Shown: positions 31,941-41,105 of the stretch, in pieces
Layout: every line of letters starts with the position of its first letter
Numbering within the stretch: position 1 is the stretch's first letter
Source of the DNA: Imhoffiella purpurea
Lineage (GTDB): Bacteria > Pseudomonadota > Gammaproteobacteria > Chromatiales > Chromatiaceae
DNA: 64,000 nt
NCBI RefSeq assembly: GCF_000585215.1
Contig: NZ_AONC01000022.1
Coordinates: 1 to 64,000 of the forward strand
Direction of reading: 5' to 3'
The notes under the pieces: generated by a model
Database searches by the model: none
The model's input: the letters and a program-made list of their open reading frames with translations, nothing else
Told to the model about the DNA's origin: nothing
Translations under genes and position numbers: made by a program

Positions 31941-34900
31941 ATGGGACAGGCAAAGATTTCGAAATCAGCCGATTATATGGCTTTTCTTGCCTTTATCGAT
32001 ACGCTCGAGCGATTCGATATTCTTATTTTAGAGGCAAGGCATACGCAGGTTAACATCGCGCATCAATTACGGCTACCCACCCTGTATCGGGTATTGAGGT
32101 TCGAAGAGGATTTTCTCTGGGGTAAATGGCGAGATCTTTCGGCAAACTGGAGAGAAGGGGCCTCAGAAGTGGCAGGCGGACCAGAAGATGGGCAGGGATT
32201 TGAAAATGATAAAAAACCTATAGACCCAAAACCTCCGCAAGAAGCCTTCCATACCTGGAAAAAACTCTTCAGTAATCCCTCATTCAGTTCCAGGACATGC
32301 GCCGAAGAAGCGATCCTACGTCTGCCACCGGATGCAAAAATTTCAGTTCGCCCGGATGTGGATGGATTGATACAAAATAGAATCCCCCCAGCTAATGATG
32401 GAGAGGAAGGTAGGAAGGCATTTTCCGGGTATAATGTTCGCTCTCACATTCTTTTGGACCTGCGCCACGAATTGAACCTCATCTGGAGCGCGGGTGCCTG
32501 GAGTGTGACACAAAAACGCCAATATCGCCTTCTTGGAGCGATTCAATCACTGAAGCGCGATATGCTGAGGGACAAGATAGAGTTCTATCGTCAAGGATTG
32601 AAGGTCTTCGATCCAAGTTATTCAAAATGTTTGTCTGTTTCAAACCCGATCGGACGTTTTCTGCTCATCCGTACGGCCTTCTTGGGTCGTACACGAGTAT
32701 ACGTCGAACGTCTTGGTGACCTTCAAGGGCAATTCGCCAGAGACTTGGATATGGGGCTTCGAGATCAGCCAAGGCCCTTGATCGAACGCCGTCGTGAGCA
32801 GGGCATCTATTCTGGTTTTCTATCCGATTCCTGTCGCGATATGCAAACCGAGATTCAGTTGCTGTTCGGCTCGATGGGTGTTTGCAAGCCTAGTGGATTC
32901 AGGACGGTGATGCATCGCTGGACCCATGACTATTCATCTCACAACAATGTTTACTATACGGAATGTAAGCGTCGCCAACCGAGATTGAAGGATTCCTCTA
33001 GCGATGCAGGGGACTTGCGAGTCGGCTTTATCAATACCTCTTACTGGATGATCGAACGGCCTGACTTACAGCCTGTTATCGCTCATGAAATCGCGCATCT
33101 TGCCTTGATGGATTACTATGGTGAACTGTATTCGCCACGGTTGTCGGTAGCCGACGATCCATTTGCGCGTTTGTTGAGATCTCTCTCTCATTGTTTGACG
33201 ACCTATGAGTTGGAGTCGAAGCCTGAGGTTGGGAATGAGGCTCGGCCTCGTCATGTGCTAACCGAGATTGCCGCCGATCTGATAGCCTCGGCGATCGTTG
33301 GTCCGGCCTATCTGTTGGCTGCATTCTTTCAGGATACTGGAGCACATCTCGAGGAACTCTTTCGTCAGCCAGACGAGCGTATTGATATAGATCTAATCGA
33401 TTATATCGAGGATCGTGGACATAATCAATTGTTGGACTATGGTCGAACCTGGTATCTACGGTCGCTCATTGTCTGTGCATGGCTGAATGCGATTCAGCAT
33501 CGAAATGGTTATGATCTCTCGAAGCTAGAGACAACGCTGATAGAAGGCGTCGAAGAGGCTTCAAAACGGCTCTTTAAACAACTTGCGGAACTAAGAGGGG
33601 TGGAGTTGGCGGCGGATCGCTATTGGCGGCGGCTTGGTGAGCGTCTTTGTACCCTAGTGAGGCGCTCAGAGGCTGCGCGAGAGGTGTGTAAATGGCGGAA
33701 AAAGCGTGGTGATGATTATGGAACGGGTGACTCGGGGGAAGGTCATCGCGGACCTCGATTACAGCCGAGATCGACGAGACGAATACCAAAGGAAGTGCGC
33801 AACCTGCTTTTTCGGCGCCTTATCGATTTTAAGTCCTTAGATGATCAGCCGCTGCGCGATCTGTCGGATGATCTTGCCGCTAAGGGTGAAGCATTTAATA
33901 GCCTCTATCTTAATTATAGAAGGTTTGATTTTGACTCTGGTTTCTCAGCGGATTTCAATGAAATTAGAATAGCGAATCGTCCACTTTTTCAGCATCATTA
34001 CGATATTCCATGGCAATGCGCCCTCATGCGGGCGATAGATTTTGTTGGCCCTGAACTGGCTGAAGGTAAAGAAAGAAAGCTTGATACGGGTGACTGGGAA
34101 AGACAAATTCACGAGCAAACTACTTTAGGTCGAGATTTGTATCAAATAGGGCTCGAATTTCACTTCTGGCGCATGCGGTCTTCTTTTCATCGTTTTGGCA
34201 TCGTTTTTCGTTTGCTGACAGAGTTTTTTTGGGATTTTACAGCCCGAGAACTACCGGTAAATGATCCGCTATACCAAAATCTAGCGTGTTGGATGTTTGG
34301 TGATGCAATAGGTGGTGATCAGGATAAGGATGGTCAGGAGAAAAAAGAATGGACTCGTAATAGACTAGAAGATTATATAGCTGCGTATGATCGTTTGGTA
34401 TTTGCTGTATATGAAACGAATCAAAATTCTCAAAGTGAGATTCCTACAAAGTTTAAGGCTTCCTGGTTTGATGATTTGTTTGGAGAATATCGCGCAGGGA
34501 TGTTTCGGATCGATGAAAAACTTAAAGATGATTTTGATCAGTTCTTGGGCAAAGTTTGCGCATTAGATCTTTTGCGGATTCATCCTGGTAGCGCATTGCT
34601 TTTCTTTCGAGATAAGAGCGACGCTAGTGGCGAAGCGTGTGTGGCTGATCCCGTAATAGAGCCTGCTTCCCAAGAGCAACGCTTTTTGGAAAAGCTCCAA
34701 GGGAAAAAATTAGCGGAGCTTTTTAAGATACTTGATGATGCTTTACCTCCGTCTAAGGGGTGCTCAAATGAATCCTGGGTGCTGCTTGAGCCTATTCGCG
34801 GATTCATTAGTATGCATGAGGATGTGGGCCAGTCTATCAGAGCGCTTACGAACGGACTTAAAAATGGGGCTTTGAATCAAGGGTGCGAATCGATTTCGCC

Positions 34901-36110
34901 TCAAATCGTCATGGTTACGAGGATTTATTTGTCAGGCTCCTACTTTCATTTTAATGATACTGAAAATCAAAATTTGTCAAGCAAAATGAGAGAGGATCTA
35001 TTCACCCAGGGGTATTGGCGAGATTGGGTTCAAGAGAGCTCGGATGAAGGTTGTAGAACGCCGGCGGCTAGACACTACTTTGGTTTGTTAGGTGTGCCAG
35101 ATCTATTGTCTTTGCAGATCGATAGTCCAATGTGTCGCTGTCGCTTGCCCCAGTTTTTTGCGTTTCAGAGGGAATTTGAGAATAATAAAACTAATTCCGC
35201 ATTCAAACTTGCCTATATTCAAAAACGGCCGGATTGGGAAGTCTTTCCTACCTTTTTTGCGCGAAGAGAGTTGGCTTTACCTATATCTTTATCTAATCCG
35301 GATAAGCCGTCAGCAAATAAAAATGGTGGCATACCTAAGAAGATCTTAGGCGTTTTGTCCGTTACTTTGAAACAGCGTGATCTGAGGCTATATTTTTTAC
35401 ATCGTCTTCTTCGCTCCGTTAAGAAAAAGAAAGAGTGGAGTGATTTTTTTGATAGTTCGCCTACTGGATCCACCCGTTTGGCTTCAGATCTTCTTCCGCT
35501 CGATGCCGCAGGCGAATATCTCGATGATTGTGATCTGGTGCTATTAGGTGAGGGTTGGGGTGATATTGTTATTGTTTTCTCTTGGCCAGAGAGCAACGTT
35601 GATGTTAGCGACAAAATGGCCTCACTATACAAGATTGATCAGATTTTATTCCATGATTTTCAGGTGGATCGAACGGATCTATCTTTATCTGCTGGGTGTG
35701 CTGTATTTGCTGCGAGAGATGAGCGGTTTTCGATTGCAGTACAGTTTAGGTTGATGGAGGATCGTGGTCTTTCTTTTAGCTCGCATGAATTTTCAAGGCG
35801 TGCGCTAGACGTGATAAAGAAAAAGGGTTGGGGGGGGAATTGCCGCCTGGGGCGTATGCCTGGTGGGCGCATGGATTTTACTCTTCATTTGTTTGGCAAA
35901 GTGTATAATTTTAAATATAGTGATCTTTTCAGAATAGTTTCTGGAGGTGATAATTCAGGAAGTGGTGAAGCTTATCTTGAGCGGAATAAAAGAAACTATT
36001 CTTCTACTGTTAATAATAAAGATGGCGATGTGGCCAACTATTCTCACAACGCAATAGACTTGATTGAGACGACGATCATTTATCGTGAAGATGTGGCTTC
36101 TAATTCTTAG
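31941..36110 (+). CDS. Giant 1389-residue protein with HEIAH metallopeptidase-like signature, unknown
   Basis: A soluble protein with no evident transmembrane segment. Around residue 382 it reads PVIAHEIAHLALMDYYGELY, a classical HExxH zinc site (H382, E383, H386). At residue 442 LTEIAADLIASAIVG supplies a plausible third ligand Glu (E442) in an ExxAD pattern, as in gluzincin-type peptidases. The first 380 and last 900 residues match no domain I recognise; the middle has acidic and basic low-complexity loops. GGGGG followed by ATG 31941 (or GTG 31935) gives the start. Codon use is AT-rich throughout. It follows the membrane-protein gene by 142 bases. I infer a peptidase possibly recruited to the membrane by its neighbours; the biological role is unknown. 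Confidence 0.65.
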   Translation: MGQAKISKSADYMAFLAFIDTLERFDILILEARHTQVNIAHQLRLPTLYRVLRFEEDFLWGKWRDLSANWREGASEVAGGPEDGQGFENDKKPIDPKPPQEAFHTWKKLFSNPSFSSRTCAEEAILRLPPDAKISVRPDVDGLIQNRIPPANDGEEGRKAFSGYNVRSHILLDLRHELNLIWSAGAWSVTQKRQYRLLGAIQSLKRDMLRDKIEFYRQGLKVFDPSYSKCLSVSNPIGRFLLIRTAFLGRTRVYVERLGDLQGQFARDLDMGLRDQPRPLIERRREQGIYSGFLSDSCRDMQTEIQLLFGSMGVCKPSGFRTVMHRWTHDYSSHNNVYYTECKRRQPRLKDSSSDAGDLRVGFINTSYWMIERPDLQPVIAHEIAHLALMDYYGELYSPRLSVADDPFARLLRSLSHCLTTYELESKPEVGNEARPRHVLTEIAADLIASAIVGPAYLLAAFFQDTGAHLEELFRQPDERIDIDLIDYIEDRGHNQLLDYGRTWYLRSLIVCAWLNAIQHRNGYDLSKLETTLIEGVEEASKRLFKQLAELRGVELAADRYWRRLGERLCTLVRRSEAAREVCKWRKKRGDDYGTGDSGEGHRGPRLQPRSTRRIPKEVRNLLFRRLIDFKSLDDQPLRDLSDDLAAKGEAFNSLYLNYRRFDFDSGFSADFNEIRIANRPLFQHHYDIPWQCALMRAIDFVGPELAEGKERKLDTGDWERQIHEQTTLGRDLYQIGLEFHFWRMRSSFHRFGIVFRLLTEFFWDFTARELPVNDPLYQNLACWMFGDAIGGDQDKDGQEKKEWTRNRLEDYIAAYDRLVFAVYETNQNSQSEIPTKFKASWFDDLFGEYRAGMFRIDEKLKDDFDQFLGKVCALDLLRIHPGSALLFFRDKSDASGEACVADPVIEPASQEQRFLEKLQGKKLAELFKILDDALPPSKGCSNESWVLLEPIRGFISMHEDVGQSIRALTNGLKNGALNQGCESISPQIVMVTRIYLSGSYFHFNDTENQNLSSKMREDLFTQGYWRDWVQESSDEGCRTPAARHYFGLLGVPDLLSLQIDSPMCRCRLPQFFAFQREFENNKTNSAFKLAYIQKRPDWEVFPTFFARRELALPISLSNPDKPSANKNGGIPKKILGVLSVTLKQRDLRLYFLHRLLRSVKKKKEWSDFFDSSPTGSTRLASDLLPLDAAGEYLDDCDLVLLGEGWGDIVIVFSWPESNVDVSDKMASLYKIDQILFHDFQVDRTDLSLSAGCAVFAARDERFSIAVQFRLMEDRGLSFSSHEFSRRALDVIKKKGWGGNCRLGRMPGGRMDFTLHLFGKVYNFKYSDLFRIVSGGDNSGSGEAYLERNKRNYSSTVNNKDGDVANYSHNAIDLIETTIIYREDVASNS

Positions 36111-36408
36111 AAGCTGGTGTAGATTGTTTATTGCTAGTGGTAGATGTATTACCGCATGGTGCCTATACCTCCTGGGTTTGCTGCGCTAAGGTATCTGTCG
36201 TCTATGTGAGAGTTTTTCCTTGTAGTTAACTGCAGGGGCAAGAGTGCATCGAGATGGGTCCAGGGATGTCGCAAAAGCGTGGGCTGTCGGGGCGAGTGGC
36301 ACTGATCTATGAGATATTCGGAATCGGTTCTAGGATTAATCGGACCAGAAGGTTTCTAGGATAGAATGCCGCCCCAAAGTCTCTTCAGCGACCTGCTCGG
36401 ATCCTACC
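36111..36408. other. Intergenic region at the right edge of the AT-rich island
   Basis: 298 bases between the giant gene and the flippase gene. Composition returns from AT-rich to the chromosomal high-GC level across it. No gene, RNA, direct repeat matching the left edge, or confident promoter was seen. Confidence 0.45.
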
Positions 36409-37890
36409 TTGAACCCACTCAAACGTCTCGCCTCACAGACAGCCATCTACGGCGTCAGCAGCGTCTTCGGGCGCTTCCTCAACTATCTGCTGGTTCCTTT
36501 CCTGACTTACAGCTTCGCGCCGGCGGAGTATGGGGTGGTCGCCGAGTTCTACGCCTATATGGGCTTTCTCGCGGTCGTGCTGGCCTTCGGGCTGGAGACC
36601 GGCTATTTCCGCTTCCGCTCGACCGGGGACTGGCCGCCGGAGGCCGTCTACGGGACCGTGCTGCGCTTTCTGCTGCTGTCCAACGGGCTCTTCTTCGTCG
36701 CGCTGCTGGTGCTGAGCCAGCCGATCGCCGATCTGCTGCTGCATCCGGGGCATCCCGAGTACATCTGGTGGTGCGCGGCGATCCTGGCGCTGGATTCGAT
36801 CGGTGCCGTGGCCTTCGCCCGGCTGCGGGCGGAGAACCGGGCGCGGCGGTTCGCCGTCGTCAAGCTGCTCGAGATCGGCGCCAACGTGGGGCTGACGCTC
36901 TTCTTCATCTATGTCTGCCGGCATGCCTTCGAGGCCGATCCGGATTCCCTGCTCGGCCGGCTCTGGGTCCCCGAGATCGGCGTCGGCTACGTCTTCGTCG
37001 CCAACCTGGCGGCGAGCCTGATCAAGCTGGTCCTGCTGTCGCCGCAGTTCAGGGGCGGGCTCCGTGTCTTCGACACCGTTCTTTTCGGGCGTCTCATCCG
37101 CTACTCGCTGCCGATGGTGGTCATCGGCTTCGCCGGCATCATCAACGAGATGCTGGACCGTGCCGCGCTCAAGTATCTGCTGCCCTACGATGCCGAGACC
37201 AATCTCGCCCACCTCGGGATCTACAGCGCCTGCTACAAGCTCTCGATCCTCATGTCGCTCTTCATCCAGGCCTTCCGCTATGCCGGCGAGCCCTTCTTCT
37301 TCAGCTATGCCAAGCAGAGCGACGCCCGCCAGACCTATGCCCTGGTGCTCAACTGGTTCGTGATCTGCTGCGTCTTCCTCTTCCTGGTGGTGGTGCTCTT
37401 CATGGACGTCTTCCAGTACTTCGTCGGTAGCGCCTACCGCGAGGGACTGGACGTGGTTCCCGTGCTGCTGCTGGCGCAGCTCTGTCTCGGGATCTACGTC
37501 AACCTGTCGATCTGGTACAAGCTGACCGATCGCACCCTCCTGGGGGCGGGCGTCTCGCTGGTGGGCTCGGGCATCACCATCCTGCTGCTGTTCTGGTGGG
37601 TGCCGATCCATGGATACCAGGGCGCGGCCTGGGCGCATCTGGTCTGCTATGGCTCCATGGTGTTCATGTCCTATCTGCTCGGACGGCGCTATTACCCGGT
37701 TCCCTACGAGGTGGGACGCGTGCTCGCCTATGTCGCGCTGGGCGTGGGGCTCTATCTGGGGGCGGGCTGGCTGGAGTCGGATTTAGGATGGCACGCGCTG
37801 GTCGCCGGCGGCCTGGCGATGGCGGTCTTTCTGGTGGTCGTGCTGATGGCGGACGTGCGCCGGCTGGTGTTGGCTCGGGCGGCGGCGTGA
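36409..37890 (+). CDS. Polysaccharide flippase-like protein (Wzx/MurJ-MOP superfamily)
   Basis: A 493-residue protein with about 14 hydrophobic helices. The N-terminus (RLASQTAIYGVSSVFGRFLN followed by LLVPFLTYSFAPAEYG) is typical of Wzx/RfbX-type polysaccharide export proteins of the MOP superfamily, which flip undecaprenyl-linked oligosaccharides across the inner membrane. The start is a TTG at 36409 (MNPLKRLASQ), with no ATG fitting the family pattern. No glycosyltransferase genes are adjacent, so the substrate cannot be inferred. It is the first high-GC gene after the AT-rich island. Confidence 0.82.
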   Translation: MNPLKRLASQTAIYGVSSVFGRFLNYLLVPFLTYSFAPAEYGVVAEFYAYMGFLAVVLAFGLETGYFRFRSTGDWPPEAVYGTVLRFLLLSNGLFFVALLVLSQPIADLLLHPGHPEYIWWCAAILALDSIGAVAFARLRAENRARRFAVVKLLEIGANVGLTLFFIYVCRHAFEADPDSLLGRLWVPEIGVGYVFVANLAASLIKLVLLSPQFRGGLRVFDTVLFGRLIRYSLPMVVIGFAGIINEMLDRAALKYLLPYDAETNLAHLGIYSACYKLSILMSLFIQAFRYAGEPFFFSYAKQSDARQTYALVLNWFVICCVFLFLVVVLFMDVFQYFVGSAYREGLDVVPVLLLAQLCLGIYVNLSIWYKLTDRTLLGAGVSLVGSGITILLLFWWVPIHGYQGAAWAHLVCYGSMVFMSYLLGRRYYPVPYEVGRVLAYVALGVGLYLGAGWLESDLGWHALVAGGLAMAVFLVVVLMADVRRLVLARAAA

Positions 37891-37941
37891 TCCGACCGGG
37901 CCTGGGAGTCCGGTGGTCTTCCAGGCCCCGCATGGGGCGGT

Positions 37942-38544
37942 TCAGGGCAGGATCTGGATGGGCGTGCCGTCCGGGACCAGGCGCCAGATCTCGTCGATCT
38001 CGTGGTTCTGGACCGCGATGCAGCCATGCGTCCAGTCGCGGCCGGCGTACTGCTTGCGCAGATCCTCCGAGAGCACATAGTTCGGCAGCCCGTGGATCAT
38101 GATCATGCCGCCCGGGCTGTATCCGAGCTGGCGGCTGACCATGCGGTCGCGATCGCTGGGGTAGGAGATGTGGATCGCCTTGTAGTAGTTGCTGTTCGGA
38201 TTGCGCCAATTGAGGGTGTAATCCCCGACCGGAGTGCGCTGATCGCCCTCGCGGTATTTGTGGCCCACCGGCGATCCGCCGAGCGAGATGCGGTACTTGC
38301 GCACCACCTGCCCGCCGCTGACGAGTTGAAGCTGGCGGATCGATTTTCGCACCACGACCTTGTCGACGGGCCCAGTGATCTGGGGCGGCGGTTCCTGTTG
38401 CAGGGCGCATCCGCCCAATCCGACGAGCCCTACCAGCACGAGCGTGCCGAGCAGCCGTGCGGCGAGCGAGGATAGCCGAGTTCTCTGAGTGTTGGGCCGG
38501 CGGCCCGAGTCGATGTGCTGCATGGGGTTTGGCGTGACTTTCAT
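37942..38544 (-). CDS. L,D-transpeptidase (YkuD-type) lipoprotein
   Basis: A 200-residue protein. The N-terminus has a lipoprotein signal with lipobox VGLGGCA, which would be processed by LspA (gene in this window at 22897). The YkuD domain follows: SIRQLQLVSGGQVVRKYRIS, GDQRTPVGDYTLNWRNP, GGMIMIHGLPN and the active-site RDWTHGCIAVQNHEID with catalytic Cys and preceding His. Such enzymes make 3-3 peptidoglycan cross-links or anchor proteins to the wall. The ATG at 38544 has AAGGA 7 bases upstream; an ATG at 38523 is a second choice. It is convergent with the flippase gene. Confidence 0.88.
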   Translation of the reverse strand: MKVTPNPMQHIDSGRRPNTQRTRLSSLAARLLGTLVLVGLVGLGGCALQQEPPPQITGPVDKVVVRKSIRQLQLVSGGQVVRKYRISLGGSPVGHKYREGDQRTPVGDYTLNWRNPNSNYYKAIHISYPSDRDRMVSRQLGYSPGGMIMIHGLPNYVLSEDLRKQYAGRDWTHGCIAVQNHEIDEIWRLVPDGTPIQILP

Positions 38545-38627
38545 GGGTGGATCCTTGAGCCGATACCGGACGGCGGGGCTCATGTGCGGCATGAGAAAGT
38601 CTATGTAGACGGCGGAAAAAAATCTAT

Positions 38628-38711
38628 TACCAGCTACCAGCTACCAGCTACCAGCTACCAGCTACCAGCTACCAGCTACCAGCTACCAGCTACCAGCTAC
38701 CAGCTACCAGC
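38628..38711. repeat. Heptanucleotide tandem array, 12 copies of TACCAGC
   Basis: Twelve perfect, uninterrupted copies of the 7-bp unit TACCAGC lie in the intergenic space between the L,D-transpeptidase gene start and rlmI. Perfect copies imply recent slippage expansion. It is not coding on either strand in any way I can support. Confidence 0.95.
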
Positions 38712-38723
38712 GAGATTATAGTT

Positions 38724-38772
38724 GCTGGCGGCTGGCGGCTGGCGGCTGGCGGCTGGCGGCTGGCGGCTGGCG
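38724..38772. repeat. Heptanucleotide tandem array, 7 copies of GCTGGCG
   Basis: Seven perfect copies of GCTGGCG begin 12 bases after the first array and run almost to the rlmI stop codon at 38779. The reverse complement of the first array's unit (CTGGTAG in one phase) differs from this unit (CTGGCGG) at two positions, so the arrays are near-inverted relatives. Confidence 0.95.
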
Positions 38773-38778
38773 GCTCAA

Positions 38779-39975
38779 TCAGAACGCGGGCAGGGCACGC
38801 ATGAAGAGCGTCTTGAGGTAGGCGGTCTCGGGGATCGCCGGCTGGACCGGATGATCGGGACCCTGCTGGCCGACCTCGAGCAGCTGCAGGCTGCGTCCGG
38901 CGCGGCGGCCGGCCTGCTGGACGGTGCGCAGGAAGTTGTCGCGTCCCATATGGAACGAGCAGGAGGAGGTGACCAGGAGCCCGCCCGGCTCGAGCAGTTC
39001 GATGCCGAGCCGGTTGAGGCGCTGATAGGCCTGGACGCCGTCCTTCTCGTCCTTGCGGCGCTTGATGAAGGCGGGCGGATCCAGGAGCACCGTGTCGAAG
39101 CGCCGGCCTTCGTCGCGCAAGGCGCGCAGGACCTCGAAGGCGTCGCCCTGAATCCGGTCGATGCGGTCCTCGAGACCGTTGCGGGCGGCGTTCTCGGCCA
39201 GGTGCGCGAGCGCCGATTCGGAGCTGTCCACGCAGCTGACACGCTCGGCGCCCAGCGCCGCGGCGCGCACGCCCCAGGCGCCGATATAGCTGCAGACGTC
39301 CAGCACCCGCTTGCCGACCCCATAGCGGGCGAGTCGGGCGCGGTTTTCTGACTGGTCGAAGAACCAGCCGGTCTTCTGGCCCGTCAGCGGGGCGGCGGTG
39401 TACTCCAGGCCGTGCTCGACCAGTCGGATGGCGTCGGAGGGCGAGCCGAGCACGACCTCGACCTTCTGATCCAGACCTTCGAGCGCGCGTACCGCTGTGT
39501 CGTTGCGCAACACGATCGACTGGGGCCGGACGACTTGCTCCAGTGCGGCCATGATCTCGCCGCGGGCCCGCTCCATGCCGGCCGTGGTGATCTGGACGCC
39601 GAGCAGGTCGCCGTAGCGGTCGACGATGAGTCCGGGCAGTCCGTCGCTCTCGCCGAAGACGAGCCGGTAATAGGGCTGATCGTAGAGCCGCTCGCGCAGG
39701 GTGAGCGCGTCGTGGATGCGCTGCAGCCAGAGGGCCGGGCTCAGGGGGTGGTTCGGGTCGCGGCTGACGATGCGCGCGCAGATGAGCGAATGCGGATTGA
39801 CATAGCCGTGACCGATCCAGCGCTGGTGACTGCTCAGTATCTCGACCGGCTGTCCGGGCTCCAGGGACTTGAGGGGGGTCGCCTGGGTGTCGACCTCGTT
39901 GCTGTAGGTCCAGCAATGGCCGGCGAGCAGGCGGCGTTCCTGGTCCTTGCGCAGGATGAGTGGCTGAGTCTTCAT
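38779..39975 (-). CDS. rlmI: 23S rRNA m5C1962 methyltransferase-like protein
   Basis: A 398-residue protein of the RlmI/YccW family. The N-terminal PUA domain is seen as PLILRKDQERRLLAGHCWTY. An EEHEA-type linker is followed by a class I methyltransferase: VLDVCSYIGAWGVRAAALGA as motif I, VSCVDSSESAL, FDTVLLDPPAFIKRRKDEKD as motif IV, and the catalytic Cys segment LLVTSSCSFHM. It methylates a cytosine in 23S rRNA. The ATG at 39975 gives the standard MKTQPLILRK beginning. The stop codon lies 6 bases beyond the second heptamer array. Confidence 0.92.
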   Translation of the reverse strand: MKTQPLILRKDQERRLLAGHCWTYSNEVDTQATPLKSLEPGQPVEILSSHQRWIGHGYVNPHSLICARIVSRDPNHPLSPALWLQRIHDALTLRERLYDQPYYRLVFGESDGLPGLIVDRYGDLLGVQITTAGMERARGEIMAALEQVVRPQSIVLRNDTAVRALEGLDQKVEVVLGSPSDAIRLVEHGLEYTAAPLTGQKTGWFFDQSENRARLARYGVGKRVLDVCSYIGAWGVRAAALGAERVSCVDSSESALAHLAENAARNGLEDRIDRIQGDAFEVLRALRDEGRRFDTVLLDPPAFIKRRKDEKDGVQAYQRLNRLGIELLEPGGLLVTSSCSFHMGRDNFLRTVQQAGRRAGRSLQLLEVGQQGPDHPVQPAIPETAYLKTLFMRALPAF

Positions 39976-40075
39976 GGGGTATGTCCGATCGGTGTGAGGC
40001 GAGTCTTCGCTGAGCCGATCAAGATTACCAGAAGGCGCCGCCGCACGGCATGCCCAGCCTGGGACGCGCATTCAC

Positions 40076-41041
40076 TCAGACCAGGTGATGCCGATCCTTC
40101 ATGTACTGGTAGACCAGATTCGAGACCTCGCGGATGGCGTCGCTGCGCTTCGAGATCCAGCTGCCGTAGTTGCGGGCACGGGTCTGGCGCTCGATGATGC
40201 CGATCATGGTGTAGGCGTGATAGCGGCCGTGTCGGTCGCGCGCCTCGAGGATGCCCATGTCGCCGCAGAGCTTGGCGGTGGATCCGGTCTTGTCGCAGAC
40301 GTGCACCGAGGAGGGAATGCCGGGAACGCCCTTGAAGATGCGGTCGTGATTCGGCAGTCGCATCAGACGCCGCATCTCCTCGCTGTAGGGCAGTTTGCCG
40401 TGGTGCATGGCATAGAGAAAGCGGCTGTAGTCCCAGGCGGATGCGCGATTGGCGTAGGTGGCGCCGCTGTCTGGGATCTTCTCGACCACCCGGACCTGCT
40501 TGAAGACGTTCGGCGCGGCCGCCTTGAGCACGGCCTCCACCTCGCGCGGTCCGCGTCCGGCGCCATGCCGGCTGACCAGATCGATGATGCGGTTGGTCGC
40601 CCGGTTGTCGCTGTGCTGGATCATCCGCTCCATGGTATGGCGCACCGAGCTCGTATAGCGGGCGCCCTTACGGCCCTGGTCGACCTGATAGAAATAGGCC
40701 TGGGCGACGAAGGGCTTGATCATGCTCGCGGCCTGGCGGGGCACGGCCTCGTTGATGGAGACGAGCTTGGTGCGGGTCGTGAAGTCGTAGACCGACCAGG
40801 AGGTGCGCTCGCTGGCCGAGATCCGGCCCTGGCGGCGCATCTTCTTGACCAGACGCGAGACCTGGCGCTCGAGCGGCGAGTCGACGGATTTGGCCTCGGC
40901 CAGGTCGGGGATTCCGATCAGGGCGCCAGCCGAGCTGGCCAGCAGCGCTTCGAGAAACCAGCGTCGCTCGGGATCGTCGGGGTGTCGAGAGCGGGCCGCC
41001 ACGTCCTCGGCGGCCCGCTCCATCGATGCGAAGAACCTCAT
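40076..41041 (-). CDS. Serine hydrolase of the class A beta-lactamase/PBP-like fold, Tat-exported
   Basis: A 321-residue protein. The N-terminus has a Tat-like motif (ERRWFLEALLASSAGALIG), so it is probably exported folded. The serine acyl-enzyme motifs are SMIK (SxxK), HSDNRATN (SDN) and CDKTGS (KTG), in the right order and spacing for the family. The omega-loop ExxLN of true class A beta-lactamases is not visible, so deacylation of beta-lactams may be poor and a peptidoglycan or peptide substrate is possible. An AGAGGTGG site precedes the ATG at 41041. It follows the response-regulator gene by 64 bases. Confidence 0.8.
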   Translation of the reverse strand: MRFFASMERAAEDVAARSRHPDDPERRWFLEALLASSAGALIGIPDLAEAKSVDSPLERQVSRLVKKMRRQGRISASERTSWSVYDFTTRTKLVSINEAVPRQAASMIKPFVAQAYFYQVDQGRKGARYTSSVRHTMERMIQHSDNRATNRIIDLVSRHGAGRGPREVEAVLKAAAPNVFKQVRVVEKIPDSGATYANRASAWDYSRFLYAMHHGKLPYSEEMRRLMRLPNHDRIFKGVPGIPSSVHVCDKTGSTAKLCGDMGILEARDRHGRYHAYTMIGIIERQTRARNYGSWISKRSDAIREVSNLVYQYMKDRHHLV

Positions 41042-41105
41042 TCCACCTCTCGGGGTCGGATGATATCTCTCTGGGGATCGAATCTCCGGAGCCTCTGATT
41101 CGGAA

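Noticed and set aside
38628-38772. CRISPR-like array
   Set aside because: The repeats are 7 bp, contiguous and have no spacers. They are simple tandem arrays.
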